Shown here in pieces: positions 17,395 through 25,237 of a stretch of DNA of 34,710 nucleotides. Origin of the DNA: Nitrospirota bacterium (GTDB lineage: Bacteria > Nitrospirota > Nitrospiria > Nitrospirales > UBA8639); assembly GCA_003696975.1 (NCBI GenBank), contig RFGT01000121.1:1-34710 (forward strand), written 5' to 3'. The translations under genes were made by a program, and so were the position numbers. A model generated the notes under the pieces. The model had not been told where the DNA came from, made no database searches, and was given only the letters and a program-made list of their open reading frames with translations. The first letter of the stretch is position 1. Each line of letters begins with the position of its first letter.

Positions 17395-18375
17395 TCATTG
17401 TAACAAATTTTCTCCCTTTCTGTCACAGTCCCCCGTGCGAGATCCCAGGAAGGCGAGTCGTTTGGGAAACGGATCGAGATATGTTTGGGCTTGCACAACG
17501 CGCAATCCCAATCGACGGGCATACCGGCGCACAAGCAGAATTGGAACAAGAAGGGGCACGCGTCGTTGTTCATATTCATGCAGTACATCCAGAAGCCGCG
17601 TGCGGTCAGCCGAGGAGAGATCCGCCTGGAAGACGGTCCCAAGTCTCCTGAGAAGCCTAGCGTGCTGCCGCCGTGTCGGCTTCACGCTGAGCGCCTCCAT
17701 GAACAAGACCCCATAGCGCTGCGCCAGAACGTGAAGGGGCCATCGATCTGCTTGAGCCAGCATGGCGCCAAGGCGTCGACACTGCTTGTGGTGATGCACC
17801 AGGAGGAGACAATAATTTCGTGCATGGAAGGCGGCTAATCTCGCATACGTGATCGGTTGGCGGTGAAGAAAATCCTTCCATCGGCGATATCCCCACACTC
17901 GCTCGAAGAAATGTTCTCGATGAGTCAGTTCTCGAAGGTGAATGTCTTCTTCAACGGGAAGGAGCGCAAAATGACGCCGTATCGTCCGAGCAAACAGGCC
18001 TGTGCCGGTACCAGTCACATTCCCCTGCCAGTCATAGACGCCGACCTGGTGCAGCCCACAGCTTGGAGAGCCTTTCTTGAAGATGTAGCCCGCAAGATCA
18101 AGCGCATCAAGTTCGCGAACACATCGAGCCGTAACGTGCTGCATTCGTGCTGTATAGTCGCGTCTCGAGTGCACGGTCACTAATCGTGGGTGCTCGGGCG
18201 AACCCATCAATTGCATCGGCTCGCGAGGAACCCCAAGCCCGGCTTCCACTTCAGGGCACACTGGCACCCATTCCACATAAGCCCTCAATGCATCAACAAG
18301 AAACGAAGCATGCTTGTGCCCTCCGTCGTATCGTACTTGTTCACCCATTAAGCATCGGCTGATTCCCAATCTCAC
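17395..18375 (-). CDS. DUF523-DUF1722 two-domain protein (TudS-like iron-sulfur domain plus YbgA domain)
   Basis: The start is best placed at GTG 18375, with GGAGAGG 6 nt upstream and a DUF523-like N-terminus (RLGISRCLMGEQVRYDGGHK), giving 326 residues. The ORF-track extension to 18462 is unsupported. DUF523 (1-150) has three cysteines at 8, 40 (CPEVEAGLGVPR) and 106 (KKGSPSCG). These match the ligands of the [4Fe-4S] cluster in TudS, a thiouracil desulfidase of this family. The C-terminal half (about 190-310) is the Arg/His-rich DUF1722 (YbgA) domain, whose role is unknown. The fusion itself is common. It lies 25 nt upstream of the chelatase gene and may share its message. Confidence 0.86.
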   Translation of the reverse strand: MRLGISRCLMGEQVRYDGGHKHASFLVDALRAYVEWVPVCPEVEAGLGVPREPMQLMGSPEHPRLVTVHSRRDYTARMQHVTARCVRELDALDLAGYIFKKGSPSCGLHQVGVYDWQGNVTGTGTGLFARTIRRHFALLPVEEDIHLRELTHREHFFERVWGYRRWKDFLHRQPITYARLAAFHARNYCLLLVHHHKQCRRLGAMLAQADRWPLHVLAQRYGVLFMEALSVKPTRRQHARLLRRLGTVFQADLSSADRTRLLDVLHEYEQRRVPLLVPILLVRRYARRLGLRVVQAQTYLDPFPKRLAFLGSRTGDCDRKGENLLQ

Positions 18376-18470
18376 GCTTTTCCTCTCCATCTCCATAGCT
18401 GTCCCAAGCAGGTTGGGGACATGGAAACTGCCAGGCCGATGATCCTCTGTGGTCCCATGCATTTTTTCGA

Positions 18471-18499
18471 TTGACGGTGTCGCAATCCTATGGTAGAAG
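18471..18499 (+). promoter_or_regulatory. nirC: Candidate promoter of the nirC-nirA leader
   Basis: TTGACG (18471-18476), a 17-nt spacer and TAGAAG (18494-18499) resemble a sigma70 promoter with a moderate -10. A start near 18506 would place the first leader hairpin at the very 5' end of the RNA, as in other nitrate/nitrite attenuator leaders. No clear sigma54 GG-N10-GC element was found. Bases 18376-18470 show nothing else I can assign. Confidence 0.5.
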
Positions 18500-18505
18500 A
18501 AGAGG

Positions 18506-18568
18506 CAAAGGAAAACAAAGTGGTTTTCCTGAATTGCTAGACAGCGAAATTGTCAGATAGGACAAGGG
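18506..18568 (+). promoter_or_regulatory. nirC: Tandem-hairpin element, ANTAR-type antiterminator candidate
   Basis: The first hairpin (18509-18530) has a perfect 8-bp stem, AGGAAAAC/GTTTTCCT, closed by the hexaloop AAAGTG. This fits the A1, G4 loop pattern I recall for ANTAR target RNAs. Nineteen bases later a second hairpin, TTGTC/GACAA with hexaloop AGATAG (18550-18565), has A1 but not G4. An alternative second hairpin, AGGAC/GTCCT (18559-18575, seven-base loop AAGGGAC), would use part of the following terminator stem, giving mutually exclusive folds. Which second hairpin is real cannot be decided by eye. Confidence 0.5.
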
Positions 18569-18606
18569 ACGTCCTTTCTCCTGGTGGTGAGAAAGGGCGT
18601 TTTTTT
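18569..18606 (+). terminator. Strong intrinsic terminator T1 in nirC leader
   Basis: ACGTCCTTTCTC pairs with GAGAAAGGGCGT over 12 bp (one G-U) around an 8-base loop, followed by seven T (18600-18606). It lies between the candidate promoter and nirC with no gene before it, so it is best read as an attenuator rather than the end of a gene. Confidence 0.85.
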
Positions 18607-18639
18607 ATGGCGTGCAACACCCTTCCCTCGTAACCGCCT

Positions 18640-18730
18640 CCTTCACACAAAGAGCGCGGTCAGGATGGTGAAGGCGTGTCACGCTTGAAACGGAGCACTC
18701 TGTGCGTTCCTAGCAACGCAGGCACAGAGT
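18640..18730 (+). promoter_or_regulatory. Two further hairpins between the leader terminators
   Basis: CCTTCAC (18640-18646) pairs with GTGAAGG (18668-18674) over 7 bp. ACTCTGTGC (18697-18705) pairs perfectly with GCACAGAGT (18722-18730). Alternatively an inner TGCGTT/AACGCA stem forms with hexaloop CCTAGC. Such a dense structure is more than a simple spacer. No second promoter is evident here. Confidence 0.45.
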
Positions 18731-18740
18731 AAGGGCAAGG

Positions 18741-18798
18741 GCGCCAGATTTTCCAGCGGGTTGAGATGTAATCCGCCTGGAAAATGCTGGCGCTTTTT
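18741..18798 (+). terminator. Strong intrinsic terminator T2 directly upstream of nirC
   Basis: GCGCCAG-ATTTTCCAG pairs with CTGGAAAAT-G-CTGGCGC over 16 bp with a single bulged G. Three inner pairs and a 13-base loop cap it, and five T follow. It ends 37 nt before the nirC ATG and its Shine-Dalgarno AGGAGG, so transcription must pass it for the operon to be expressed. Confidence 0.87.
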
Positions 18799-18835
18799 GT
18801 TTCGTCTCACGCACAACTCTTGAGGAGGATATCCC

Positions 18836-19729
18836 ATGTACCGCGATGATCTAGAACGAATGGCTCAGGTTTCACAGAAGAAAGCGCAGTATCTCTCTCA
18901 TTCGCTTGGAGGATATATCATCCTGTCGGCCTTGGCGGGAATCTATTTGGGATTGGGCATCTGCCTGATCTTCAGCATTGGAGCCCCGTTTGCAGCGGAA
19001 GATGCAGCAGCCTTGAAGCTTGTCATGGGAGCGTCGTTTGGCGTTGCCTTGACTCTCGTCATTTTTGCCGGGTCGGAATTATTTACCGGAAACAACATGG
19101 TCTGCACCGTTGGCGCGCTGTCCCGCACCATCACCTGGGGTCAAGTAGGATGCCTCTTTTTCTGGTCATTTGTCGGGAACATGGCGGGCTCATTGGGCAT
19201 TGCCTGGCTGATCGCCCAATCCGGGGTGTTGGCTGCTGCCCCCCAATCCCATCTCGTCATGAAGATTGCAGCCATGAAAATGCATGCGCCGGCCATGGAA
19301 CTCTTCATCCGGGGTATCCTGTGCAATCTTCTGGTTTGCCTCGCAGTGTGGACGGCCGCCCGTACAACTAATGACGCCGCAAAGATTCTCTTGATCTTCT
19401 GGTGTCTCTTCGCCTTCGTTGGGAGTGGATTCGAACACAGCATCGCCAATCAATCTGTCTTGGGGATCGCTCTGTTTCTCCCCCATGGAGAACCTATTTC
19501 ATGGATGGGATTCTTCCGGAATCAGCTTTGGGTGGGGCTTGGCAATATCCTCGGCGGAGCCGTTCTCGTGGGAGGGGCCTATTGGTTCGCAAGCCCATAT
19601 CGGCTGCCTCAAAGCCACAGTTTCTCCTCTACAAACTCGGCCACAACTCCAGAGACTTCGCGATCGTCTGATGAACCAGAGCAAGGATTGTCCATGCATA
19701 CCGGCATTCCACCGTTCCCAGCCGGATAA
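18836..19729 (+). CDS. nirC: Formate/nitrite transporter family channel, probable nitrite channel NirC
   Basis: FNT channels are pentameric inner-membrane pores for small monovalent anions. This 297-residue protein has six predicted helices, the family segment FAGSELFTGNNM (78-89) and the central His in GFEHSIANQ (His201). Adjacent nirA indicates nitrite as substrate. AGGAGG lies 8 nt before the ATG. After the last helix (about residue 250) there is a Ser/Thr/Pro-rich tail of about 45 residues that is longer than in most FNT proteins. Expression is probably limited by the two leader terminators. It ends 37 nt before nirA. Confidence 0.92.
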   Translation: MYRDDLERMAQVSQKKAQYLSHSLGGYIILSALAGIYLGLGICLIFSIGAPFAAEDAAALKLVMGASFGVALTLVIFAGSELFTGNNMVCTVGALSRTITWGQVGCLFFWSFVGNMAGSLGIAWLIAQSGVLAAAPQSHLVMKIAAMKMHAPAMELFIRGILCNLLVCLAVWTAARTTNDAAKILLIFWCLFAFVGSGFEHSIANQSVLGIALFLPHGEPISWMGFFRNQLWVGLGNILGGAVLVGGAYWFASPYRLPQSHSFSSTNSATTPETSRSSDEPEQGLSMHTGIPPFPAG

Positions 19730-19766
19730 ATCCCCAAAAGTTCTCAGGACAATAAGGAGGTGCGTT

Positions 19767-21419
19767 ATGAATAAAGTCGAGCTTCTCAAACAGGAAAAAG
19801 ATGGACTGGATGTCTACCGGGACCTCGTTCGCTATGCCAACCTGGGATGGGAGGCCATTTCCGAGGACGATGTCCAACGATTGAAATGGTATGGCCTCTT
19901 TCTGCGAAATCCGACCCCGGGGTTCTTTATGATTCGGGTGCGCATTCCCGGCGGTCGAGCTACATCCGCCCAGATTCGGACCTTGGCGGAATTAGCCACT
20001 TGTTTCGGCAATGGACTCGTCGATGTGACCACGCGGCAGCAAATTCAACTTCGGCACCTCCGTATTGAACATGTCCCGGAAGCGTTCGCGCGCATGGAGG
20101 AAGTGGGACTCACATCTTTGCAAACCGGCATGGACAATGTGCGCAATATCATGACCTGCCCAGTGGCCGGCTTGTCCCTCACGGAGATGCTGGATGCCAC
20201 CCCACTCGTTCAGGCTTTGACACAGGAAATCGTGGGAAACCGCGCCTACTCCAATCTTCCACGCAAATTCAATGTGGCGATTACCGGTTGCGTAGAAAAC
20301 TGCTTGCATGCAGAGACGCAAGATCTGGCACTGGTCCCCGCTCGTCAAACACAGGGCGGCGAGCAGATCTACGGGTTCAATGTGCTGGTGGGAGGCAAAC
20401 TAGGCTCTGGAGGCTATCGCATTGCCACGCCCCTCGATGTCTTCGTCACGCCGGAAGAAGTCATTCCCGTCGCTTGTGCCGTCATGACGGCTTTTCGCGA
20501 TTATGGATTTCGGGACTCGCGTAATACCGCCCGCTTGGCCTTCTTATTGGACGAATGGGGTGAAACACGGTTTCGTGTAGAGGTAGAGCGACGGCTGGGA
20601 CGAGCGTTACCTCCTGCGGGAGAAGACCTACGGAAAGCCACCGTGAATACCCATATGGGGATTTTTCGCCAAAAGCAATCCACCTTCAACTATGTGGGAC
20701 TGCACATCCCGGTGGGCCGAATGCCCGCCGATGACTTGCGGGAGCTTGCCCGATTGGCGGAAAGCTATGGGACTGGAGAGCTCCGACTCACCCCCCATCA
20801 AGCCGTGATCGTGCCCAACGTGCCAGACAAACATTTGGGCGACTTGATTGAGGAGCCGCTTCTCGCACGGTATGTCTATAATCCCTCACCGGTTCGACAG
20901 GGCTTAGTGAGTTGTGTCGGCAATGACTATTGCAATCTGGCGGTTATTGAAACCAAGAGTCGCGCCCTGGAAACCGCCAAAGCACTCGAGCAAAAAGTGC
21001 CCGCCGACATGAAACCTATTACCATGCACTGGTCTGGATGTCCGTCAGGGTGCGGAAACCATCTCGTAGCCGATGTAGGACTGCTTGGGAAGAAGGTCAA
21101 GATTCACGGGCAAATAGTGGACGCCGTAGATGTGTACGTTGGAGGGCGAAGCGGCCCACATGCCAAGATCCCCATTAAATTACTGGAAGACGTACCCTGT
21201 GACCGATTGGCCGACGTGCTGGCAGGGATTCTGCCCTACCATACCCGAGAAAAAATGTACCGGACCAAGGGAAAACCCAGGAAAAACGGGGCTTCCGTAC
21301 CTCCACGCTCGGCCCCAAGAGATGAGCGTCCCGGCAGAGGTCTCGAAGAAGGAACGATGTCTCAGTTCCCGTCTCCTCCCGCGCCTCTTTCTACGGGACA
21401 ACCAACTGGTGGATCGTAA
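19767..21419 (+). CDS. nirA: Ferredoxin-type assimilatory nitrite reductase
   Basis: NirA reduces nitrite to ammonium with six electrons, using siroheme and a [4Fe-4S] cluster. The track ORF begins inside nirC. The true start is ATG 19767, with AAGGAGG 6 nt upstream, giving 550 residues. The cluster/siroheme cysteines are intact: Cys383-x5-Cys389 (CVGNDYC) and Cys425-x3-Cys429 (SGCPSGCGNH). Two half-domains of nitrite/sulfite reductase type are visible (about 45-290 and 300-495). The last 50 residues are a Pro/Ser/Gly-rich tail not needed by the fold. Sulfite reductase is the main alternative, but nirC next door favours nitrite. It overlaps the convergent phosphoesterase gene by 29 nt. Confidence 0.92.
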   Translation: MNKVELLKQEKDGLDVYRDLVRYANLGWEAISEDDVQRLKWYGLFLRNPTPGFFMIRVRIPGGRATSAQIRTLAELATCFGNGLVDVTTRQQIQLRHLRIEHVPEAFARMEEVGLTSLQTGMDNVRNIMTCPVAGLSLTEMLDATPLVQALTQEIVGNRAYSNLPRKFNVAITGCVENCLHAETQDLALVPARQTQGGEQIYGFNVLVGGKLGSGGYRIATPLDVFVTPEEVIPVACAVMTAFRDYGFRDSRNTARLAFLLDEWGETRFRVEVERRLGRALPPAGEDLRKATVNTHMGIFRQKQSTFNYVGLHIPVGRMPADDLRELARLAESYGTGELRLTPHQAVIVPNVPDKHLGDLIEEPLLARYVYNPSPVRQGLVSCVGNDYCNLAVIETKSRALETAKALEQKVPADMKPITMHWSGCPSGCGNHLVADVGLLGKKVKIHGQIVDAVDVYVGGRSGPHAKIPIKLLEDVPCDRLADVLAGILPYHTREKMYRTKGKPRKNGASVPPRSAPRDERPGRGLEEGTMSQFPSPPAPLSTGQPTGGS

Positions 21420-22341
21420 CCTCAGGGCGACAGAAGAGTCGAACAGGCAACAGTGAAGCGCCTGTCCCTCGGGAGGTATACCCGGCCATCCGGTCTTGGT
21501 AGCGCCATGGGCCGGAAATATACCGCCGAGCACATGCACTGTTGTTGATAATAGGAACCCGGCCAGGCAGGCAAATCTGGCCCCCATGGGAATGCCCGCA
21601 GAGATAATAATCGATTCCTGCCCGGCAAGCCTGGTCGAGAAGCTCCGGGGAATGGGCCAGTAAGAGCTTGACCGCCGTGGGCGGGACCTCTTGCAAGGCT
21701 TTCTCCAGATCATCCACTTCATACCAGTGGGGATCGTCCACCCCAACGATCCATACCGTATCTGACCCGCGTTGGATGGGGAGCGATTCGTTGAGGAGCA
21801 GGCGAATCCCGTATTTTTCAAGACCTGGAACCATCTCAATGAAATCGTGGTTTCCGAGGACCCCTACAATCCCATGGGGGCAGCGGATCGCCGTGGTCAC
21901 TTCCCCTGCACAGATGACAGCATTCTCGTAGTCCCCATAGGTCAGAAACCGGAAATCCCCCGTGATCACACACAAATCGTACTCCAGCGCTTGAATCACT
22001 TCGCGGAGCCGTTTCCCCCGATCGACAATGTTTTCCACATGGAGATCGGACAACTGCAGGATGCGAAACCCGTGAAAGGCTGGAGGGAGCTGCGGAATGG
22101 GAACTGTAACCGTCTCAACGGCATAATCAATAGAATTCCGAACGGCTCGGCGGTAGAGACCACACAATGTGAGCAGCGCTTTCAAGAGTGGTCCGAGGGC
22201 ATCGATTTGTTCCCAGTAAATATGCACCCCAGTTTGGCTCAACCGGATAGCGGAATGTTCCGTCTGAAGTTGCAGCCGTTTGGCCAGATGTCTACTCCCG
22301 ACACGTTTTTCCAATGCAAGAATGGCCGTATTGTCAATCAT
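21391..22341 (-). CDS. Calcineurin-like metallophosphoesterase
   Basis: This is a two-metal phosphoesterase with the full motif set: QLSDLHVEN (D-x-H), TGDF, GNHDFIE, a His in LLAHSPEL and GHSHGGQ near the end. The type resembles YkuE/UDP-diacylglucosamine-pyrophosphatase-like membrane-associated enzymes, but the N-terminal 90 residues lack a clear membrane helix apart from LGPLLKALLTLCGLY. The substrate is unknown. I use ATG 22341 (316 residues); the track start at 22395 is TTG. Neither has a convincing Shine-Dalgarno. The interval 22342-22568 holds a TTAACGTTAA palindrome (22436-22445) and nothing else I can name. Confidence 0.85.
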   Translation of the reverse strand: MIDNTAILALEKRVGSRHLAKRLQLQTEHSAIRLSQTGVHIYWEQIDALGPLLKALLTLCGLYRRAVRNSIDYAVETVTVPIPQLPPAFHGFRILQLSDLHVENIVDRGKRLREVIQALEYDLCVITGDFRFLTYGDYENAVICAGEVTTAIRCPHGIVGVLGNHDFIEMVPGLEKYGIRLLLNESLPIQRGSDTVWIVGVDDPHWYEVDDLEKALQEVPPTAVKLLLAHSPELLDQACRAGIDYYLCGHSHGGQICLPGRVPIINNSACARRYISGPWRYQDRMAGYTSRGTGASLLPVRLFCRPEVTIHQLVVP

Positions 22342-22568
22342 GGAATGTGGCGTGAGGTGATTGCGTTTGCAGCAAAGTGTGTGATGGCCGTTCAAGGACT
22401 TCCCTGTGTTTCAATCGGTCTTTCCAAGTGAGAAATTAACGTTAACCACCGGAGCAGGCAGGAAACCAGAATGGACTGCACCGGTCAAGCCGGAACCCAG
22501 GTCATAGGGAAATTGCGGAGGTCATTGGGGAATGTCAAGGACAAATTCGGGCAGCCTGCGCCTCAACC

Positions 22569-22597
22569 TTGCAGTTACCCGGGTCTCGGCGTATGAT
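22569..22597 (+). promoter_or_regulatory. Candidate promoter of the 132-residue unknown gene
   Basis: TTGCAG (22569-22574) and TATGAT (22592-22597) are separated by 17 nt. The -10 is good and the -35 moderate. A start near 22604 leaves a leader of about 65 nt to the ATG at 22669. Confidence 0.5.
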
Positions 22598-22668
22598 GGC
22601 GCACATCGGATCCAGGGGCTCGACTTGGAAAGGTTGGCCCCAAGATGTCCCAAGGGAGAAGGAGTGAC

Positions 22669-23067
22669 ATGCAAGTCCTGGATATCAAGGAGCCAGAGCT
22701 CCCGGACCTGCAGTTTGTGTTAATGGTTGCCGCCCTGTGCACCTCAGACATCCCTTCGTTGAATCTTCCTGAGGAACTTCGACGTCTGGTCTTTGACCGC
22801 TGTTGGTCCCTGTTGCACAACTCGCCTCCACCGGAGGAACCCGCACAGCGGGTACTGGATCTACGGTTCAGCGACGAGACGACGCTCGAGGCACTGGTCA
22901 CTCTCATCCGAACCACTCTCACGGAACATGGGTACTCCCAGTTGACCTGGGATCACCCTCCCAGCGAGCCAACCCAATCCACGTCTCCTGAAGCGATCCC
23001 TTTGGTCGAGCGGCTCCAGACATGGAATCCCATCGACCCTCAGCCGTCAAATGGATCCCCTGCCTAA
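22669..23067 (+). CDS. Unknown acidic 132-residue protein
   Basis: I do not recognise this protein. ATG 22669 is preceded by GGGAGAAGGAG with 4-5 nt spacing, better than the track start at 22645. The sequence is acidic and soluble, begins MQVLDIKEPELPDL, has a likely helical middle (LPEELRRLVFDRCWSLLH, then LEALVTLIRTTLTEHGYSQLTW) and a Pro/Ser-rich tail. No signal peptide, membrane helix or metal motif is evident. Its own promoter, Shine-Dalgarno and protein-like composition support a real gene. It stands alone between two minus-strand genes. Confidence 0.65.
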   Translation: MQVLDIKEPELPDLQFVLMVAALCTSDIPSLNLPEELRRLVFDRCWSLLHNSPPPEEPAQRVLDLRFSDETTLEALVTLIRTTLTEHGYSQLTWDHPPSEPTQSTSPEAIPLVERLQTWNPIDPQPSNGSPA

Positions 23068-23160
23068 GGCGGCAGGGCATCTTCCTTCATTTTGCAGTGC
23101 AATCCATGCATTTCCTGCCACGTCAGTGGAGGTACCATCGCTTCACAAGACAGATTCCCG

Positions 23161-23730
23161 CTAAGATGCGTCATGATCACCCGTGACCTCCGGGCGACTT
23201 GAAGCCGCATCATTCGGCCCGGCGAACTGACGTTCGAGCGCCAGCAAGGCTTCTTTGATGGCCAATCCTCCTCCATATCCAACCAATTTCCCCGTGCTCC
23301 CAATAACACGATGGCAGGGAATGATAATGGAAATGGGATTGCAGGCATTCGCGGCACCAACAGCGCGAGCGGCATGCGGTTGTCCAATCATACGAGCAAG
23401 GGCGCCGTATGAGATGGTATGCCCATATGGGATCGTTTGCAGCGCTTGCCACACCCGGCGCTGAAAGGGGGTCCCCCCCGGAGCAAGAGCAATGGTGAAC
23501 CGCAAACATTGGCCTGCAAAGTAGGCTTGCACCTGGCGGATCGCCGGCTCCAGCGGCTGGGAATCGCGAAACCAATGTGGCGGCGGCACAAGTGGATGCG
23601 CCCCATCTTGAAAGACGAGATGCGTGAGCCCCTGAGCAGTTCCCGCTAGTAACAATCGTCCCACGGGGCTATCGATCTCGCTATAGTAGACCGGCTCTTG
23701 CCTTGAAGGATTGATGGGGAATCTCGTCAT
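23161..23730 (-). CDS. ogt: Methylated-DNA-protein-cysteine methyltransferase
   Basis: This suicide repair protein moves the methyl group from O6-methylguanine to its own cysteine. The active site PCHRVIG is intact (Cys139), preceded by the DNA-binding helix region QRRVWQALQTIPYGHTISYGALA. The start is ATG 23730, which overlaps the panC stop as ATGA; the track start at 23739 is GTG. This gives 189 residues, the size of Ogt/single-domain MGMT. The tail after LALERQF is short and acidic. Coupling to panC is positional, with no pathway link. Confidence 0.94.
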   Translation of the reverse strand: MTRFPINPSRQEPVYYSEIDSPVGRLLLAGTAQGLTHLVFQDGAHPLVPPPHWFRDSQPLEPAIRQVQAYFAGQCLRFTIALAPGGTPFQRRVWQALQTIPYGHTISYGALARMIGQPHAARAVGAANACNPISIIIPCHRVIGSTGKLVGYGGGLAIKEALLALERQFAGPNDAASSRPEVTGDHDAS

Positions 23731-24587
23731 CGGGGCCACCGTGCCGCTTTCACCAGACGATTATCAATGAGTCGGGTGCGTCCAAGTCGAATCGCCCCCA
23801 AAAGCACCATGTCTCGTTGGGGGCGACGAAGTGGCTCGAGTGTATGGGCGTCACAGATCGCCACGTACTCCACCGTGACGCCAGGTTCAGCTTGCAACAT
23901 GTCGGCCATTAATCGCGACACAGCCCGAAGTGATCGTCGGCCTTCTTTGAGCGCGTTCGCCCCTATCGCCAGCGCCTTTGGCAGCACAGTTGCGTGCCGG
24001 CGCTGCACGGATGAGAGATACTGATTGCGCGAGCTATAGGCTAATCCATCAGGCTCTCGAGCCGTCGGGCATACTATCACGGTTACCCCGAGATGCAGGT
24101 CTTTGACAAGCTGCTTGATCACCACTGCTTGTTGATAGTCTTTCTGTCCGAAAAAGGCGAAGTCCGGCTTGACGAGATTGAAGAGCTTCGTGAGCACTGT
24201 TGTCACACCGGCAAAATGCGTGGGACGGATTGCACCTTCCCACCGCCGGGTCAGCCGGTTAACCGACACCGTGGTTTGAAAATCCGATGGATAGAATTCC
24301 TGAATAGACGGGGCAAAGACGAGCTCTACCCCTTCTTGGCGGCACATGGTGAGATCAGCCCGAAGTGTACGAGGGTATTCTGCAAAGTCTTCACGCGGCC
24401 CGAATTGAAGAGGGTTCACAAACACGCTCACCACAACGGTTCGGCAGCGCCGCCGTGCTCGCTGAATCAAGGTCCGATGGCCCTCGTGAAGCGCTCCCAT
24501 AGTGGGCACAAACCCAAGGGGATGGCGCCCCGAGGTCAAATGGTTTCTCCACACCCGGAGACCCCGAATCGTTCGAATGACCTGCAT
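23727..24587 (-). CDS. panC: Pantothenate synthetase
   Basis: PanC joins pantoate and beta-alanine using ATP to make pantothenate, the precursor of CoA. The track ORF is over-extended through folK. ATG 24587, eight bases after the folK stop, gives 286 residues and the standard N-terminus. The nucleotide motifs are present: PTMGALHEGH, FVNPLQFGPREDF, FGQKDYQQ and the SSRNQYLS segment. No Shine-Dalgarno is obvious, so translation may depend on folK. It ends in the ATGA overlap with the DNA repair gene. Confidence 0.96.
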   Translation of the reverse strand: MQVIRTIRGLRVWRNHLTSGRHPLGFVPTMGALHEGHRTLIQRARRRCRTVVVSVFVNPLQFGPREDFAEYPRTLRADLTMCRQEGVELVFAPSIQEFYPSDFQTTVSVNRLTRRWEGAIRPTHFAGVTTVLTKLFNLVKPDFAFFGQKDYQQAVVIKQLVKDLHLGVTVIVCPTAREPDGLAYSSRNQYLSSVQRRHATVLPKALAIGANALKEGRRSLRAVSRLMADMLQAEPGVTVEYVAICDAHTLEPLRRPQRDMVLLGAIRLGRTRLIDNRLVKAARWPR

Positions 24588-24595
24588 AGGACTGG

Positions 24596-25144
24596 CTAGG
24601 AGAGACAAGTCACAGGATGGGAGGGATACCGAGATCCAGGGAGTACGTCGAGCCGGCGAACTTGGTGCTGATCTTCGAGACAGGCCAGGAGCTCGTGAAT
24701 CGCCCGCTGAGCGACGGGGTGCCGCCACTGCGGGGCGATTTCTGCAAACGGCACAAGGATGAACCGGCGAAGGTGCAATCGGGGATGAGGCACCACGAGA
24801 TCGGGAGTGGCGATACAATGCTGTCCATAACACAGAAGATCAAGATCAATCGTGCGCGGCCCTATCCGGTGGGAGTTGTTCCGCCCTAAGCTGCACTCAA
24901 TTTCCTGACACAGGGCTAACACTTCACCTGCGGACAGCGTGGTCTCCATGCGCACTACTCCATTGATGAACCATCCAGTTCCGAGGACACCATACGGGTC
25001 GACAGGTTCTGTCTCGTAATATGACGAGACTCCCGTTACCCGAGACCGTGGCATCAACTGTAAAAGTCTCAGCGCCCGCTCACAAAAATCCAGCCGGTCG
25101 CCTTCATTGGATCCCAATCCAATGAAGATGGTTTCATTCGCCAT
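24596..25144 (-). CDS. folK: 6-hydroxymethyl-7,8-dihydropterin pyrophosphokinase
   Basis: FolK transfers pyrophosphate from ATP to the pterin alcohol in folate synthesis. The 182-residue protein begins IFIGLGSNEGDR and has ETEPVDP-type and NGVV segments in order. The HPPK signature RIGPRTIDLDLL is intact, followed by PHPRLHLRRFILVPFAEIAP. AAGG lies 5 nt before the ATG. It is first in a folK-panC-ogt run. The putative pabB-pabC pair at the right end of the window would serve the same pathway. Confidence 0.95.
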   Translation of the reverse strand: MANETIFIGLGSNEGDRLDFCERALRLLQLMPRSRVTGVSSYYETEPVDPYGVLGTGWFINGVVRMETTLSAGEVLALCQEIECSLGRNNSHRIGPRTIDLDLLCYGQHCIATPDLVVPHPRLHLRRFILVPFAEIAPQWRHPVAQRAIHELLACLEDQHQVRRLDVLPGSRYPSHPVTCLS

Positions 25145-25237
25145 GACGGCCTTCCCCTCCCCATAACCTCATAAGCCTGCGCGGTCTTTTCCAACCACGC
25201 TCACCTGTCATGTTCTTTTTTGCTACCCATGGAAGAG

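Noticed and set aside
18663-18678. 16-base identity GATGGTGAAGGCGTGT shared with about 10357-10372 in the pssA 3' end
   Set aside because: One chance match of this length is not surprising in 35 kb, and one copy is coding sequence, so I do not call it a repeat family.
19419-19766. Upstream extension of nirA into nirC
   Set aside because: The AAGGAGG site at 19754-19760 and the family N-terminus fix the start at 19767; the extension overlaps nirC coding sequence.
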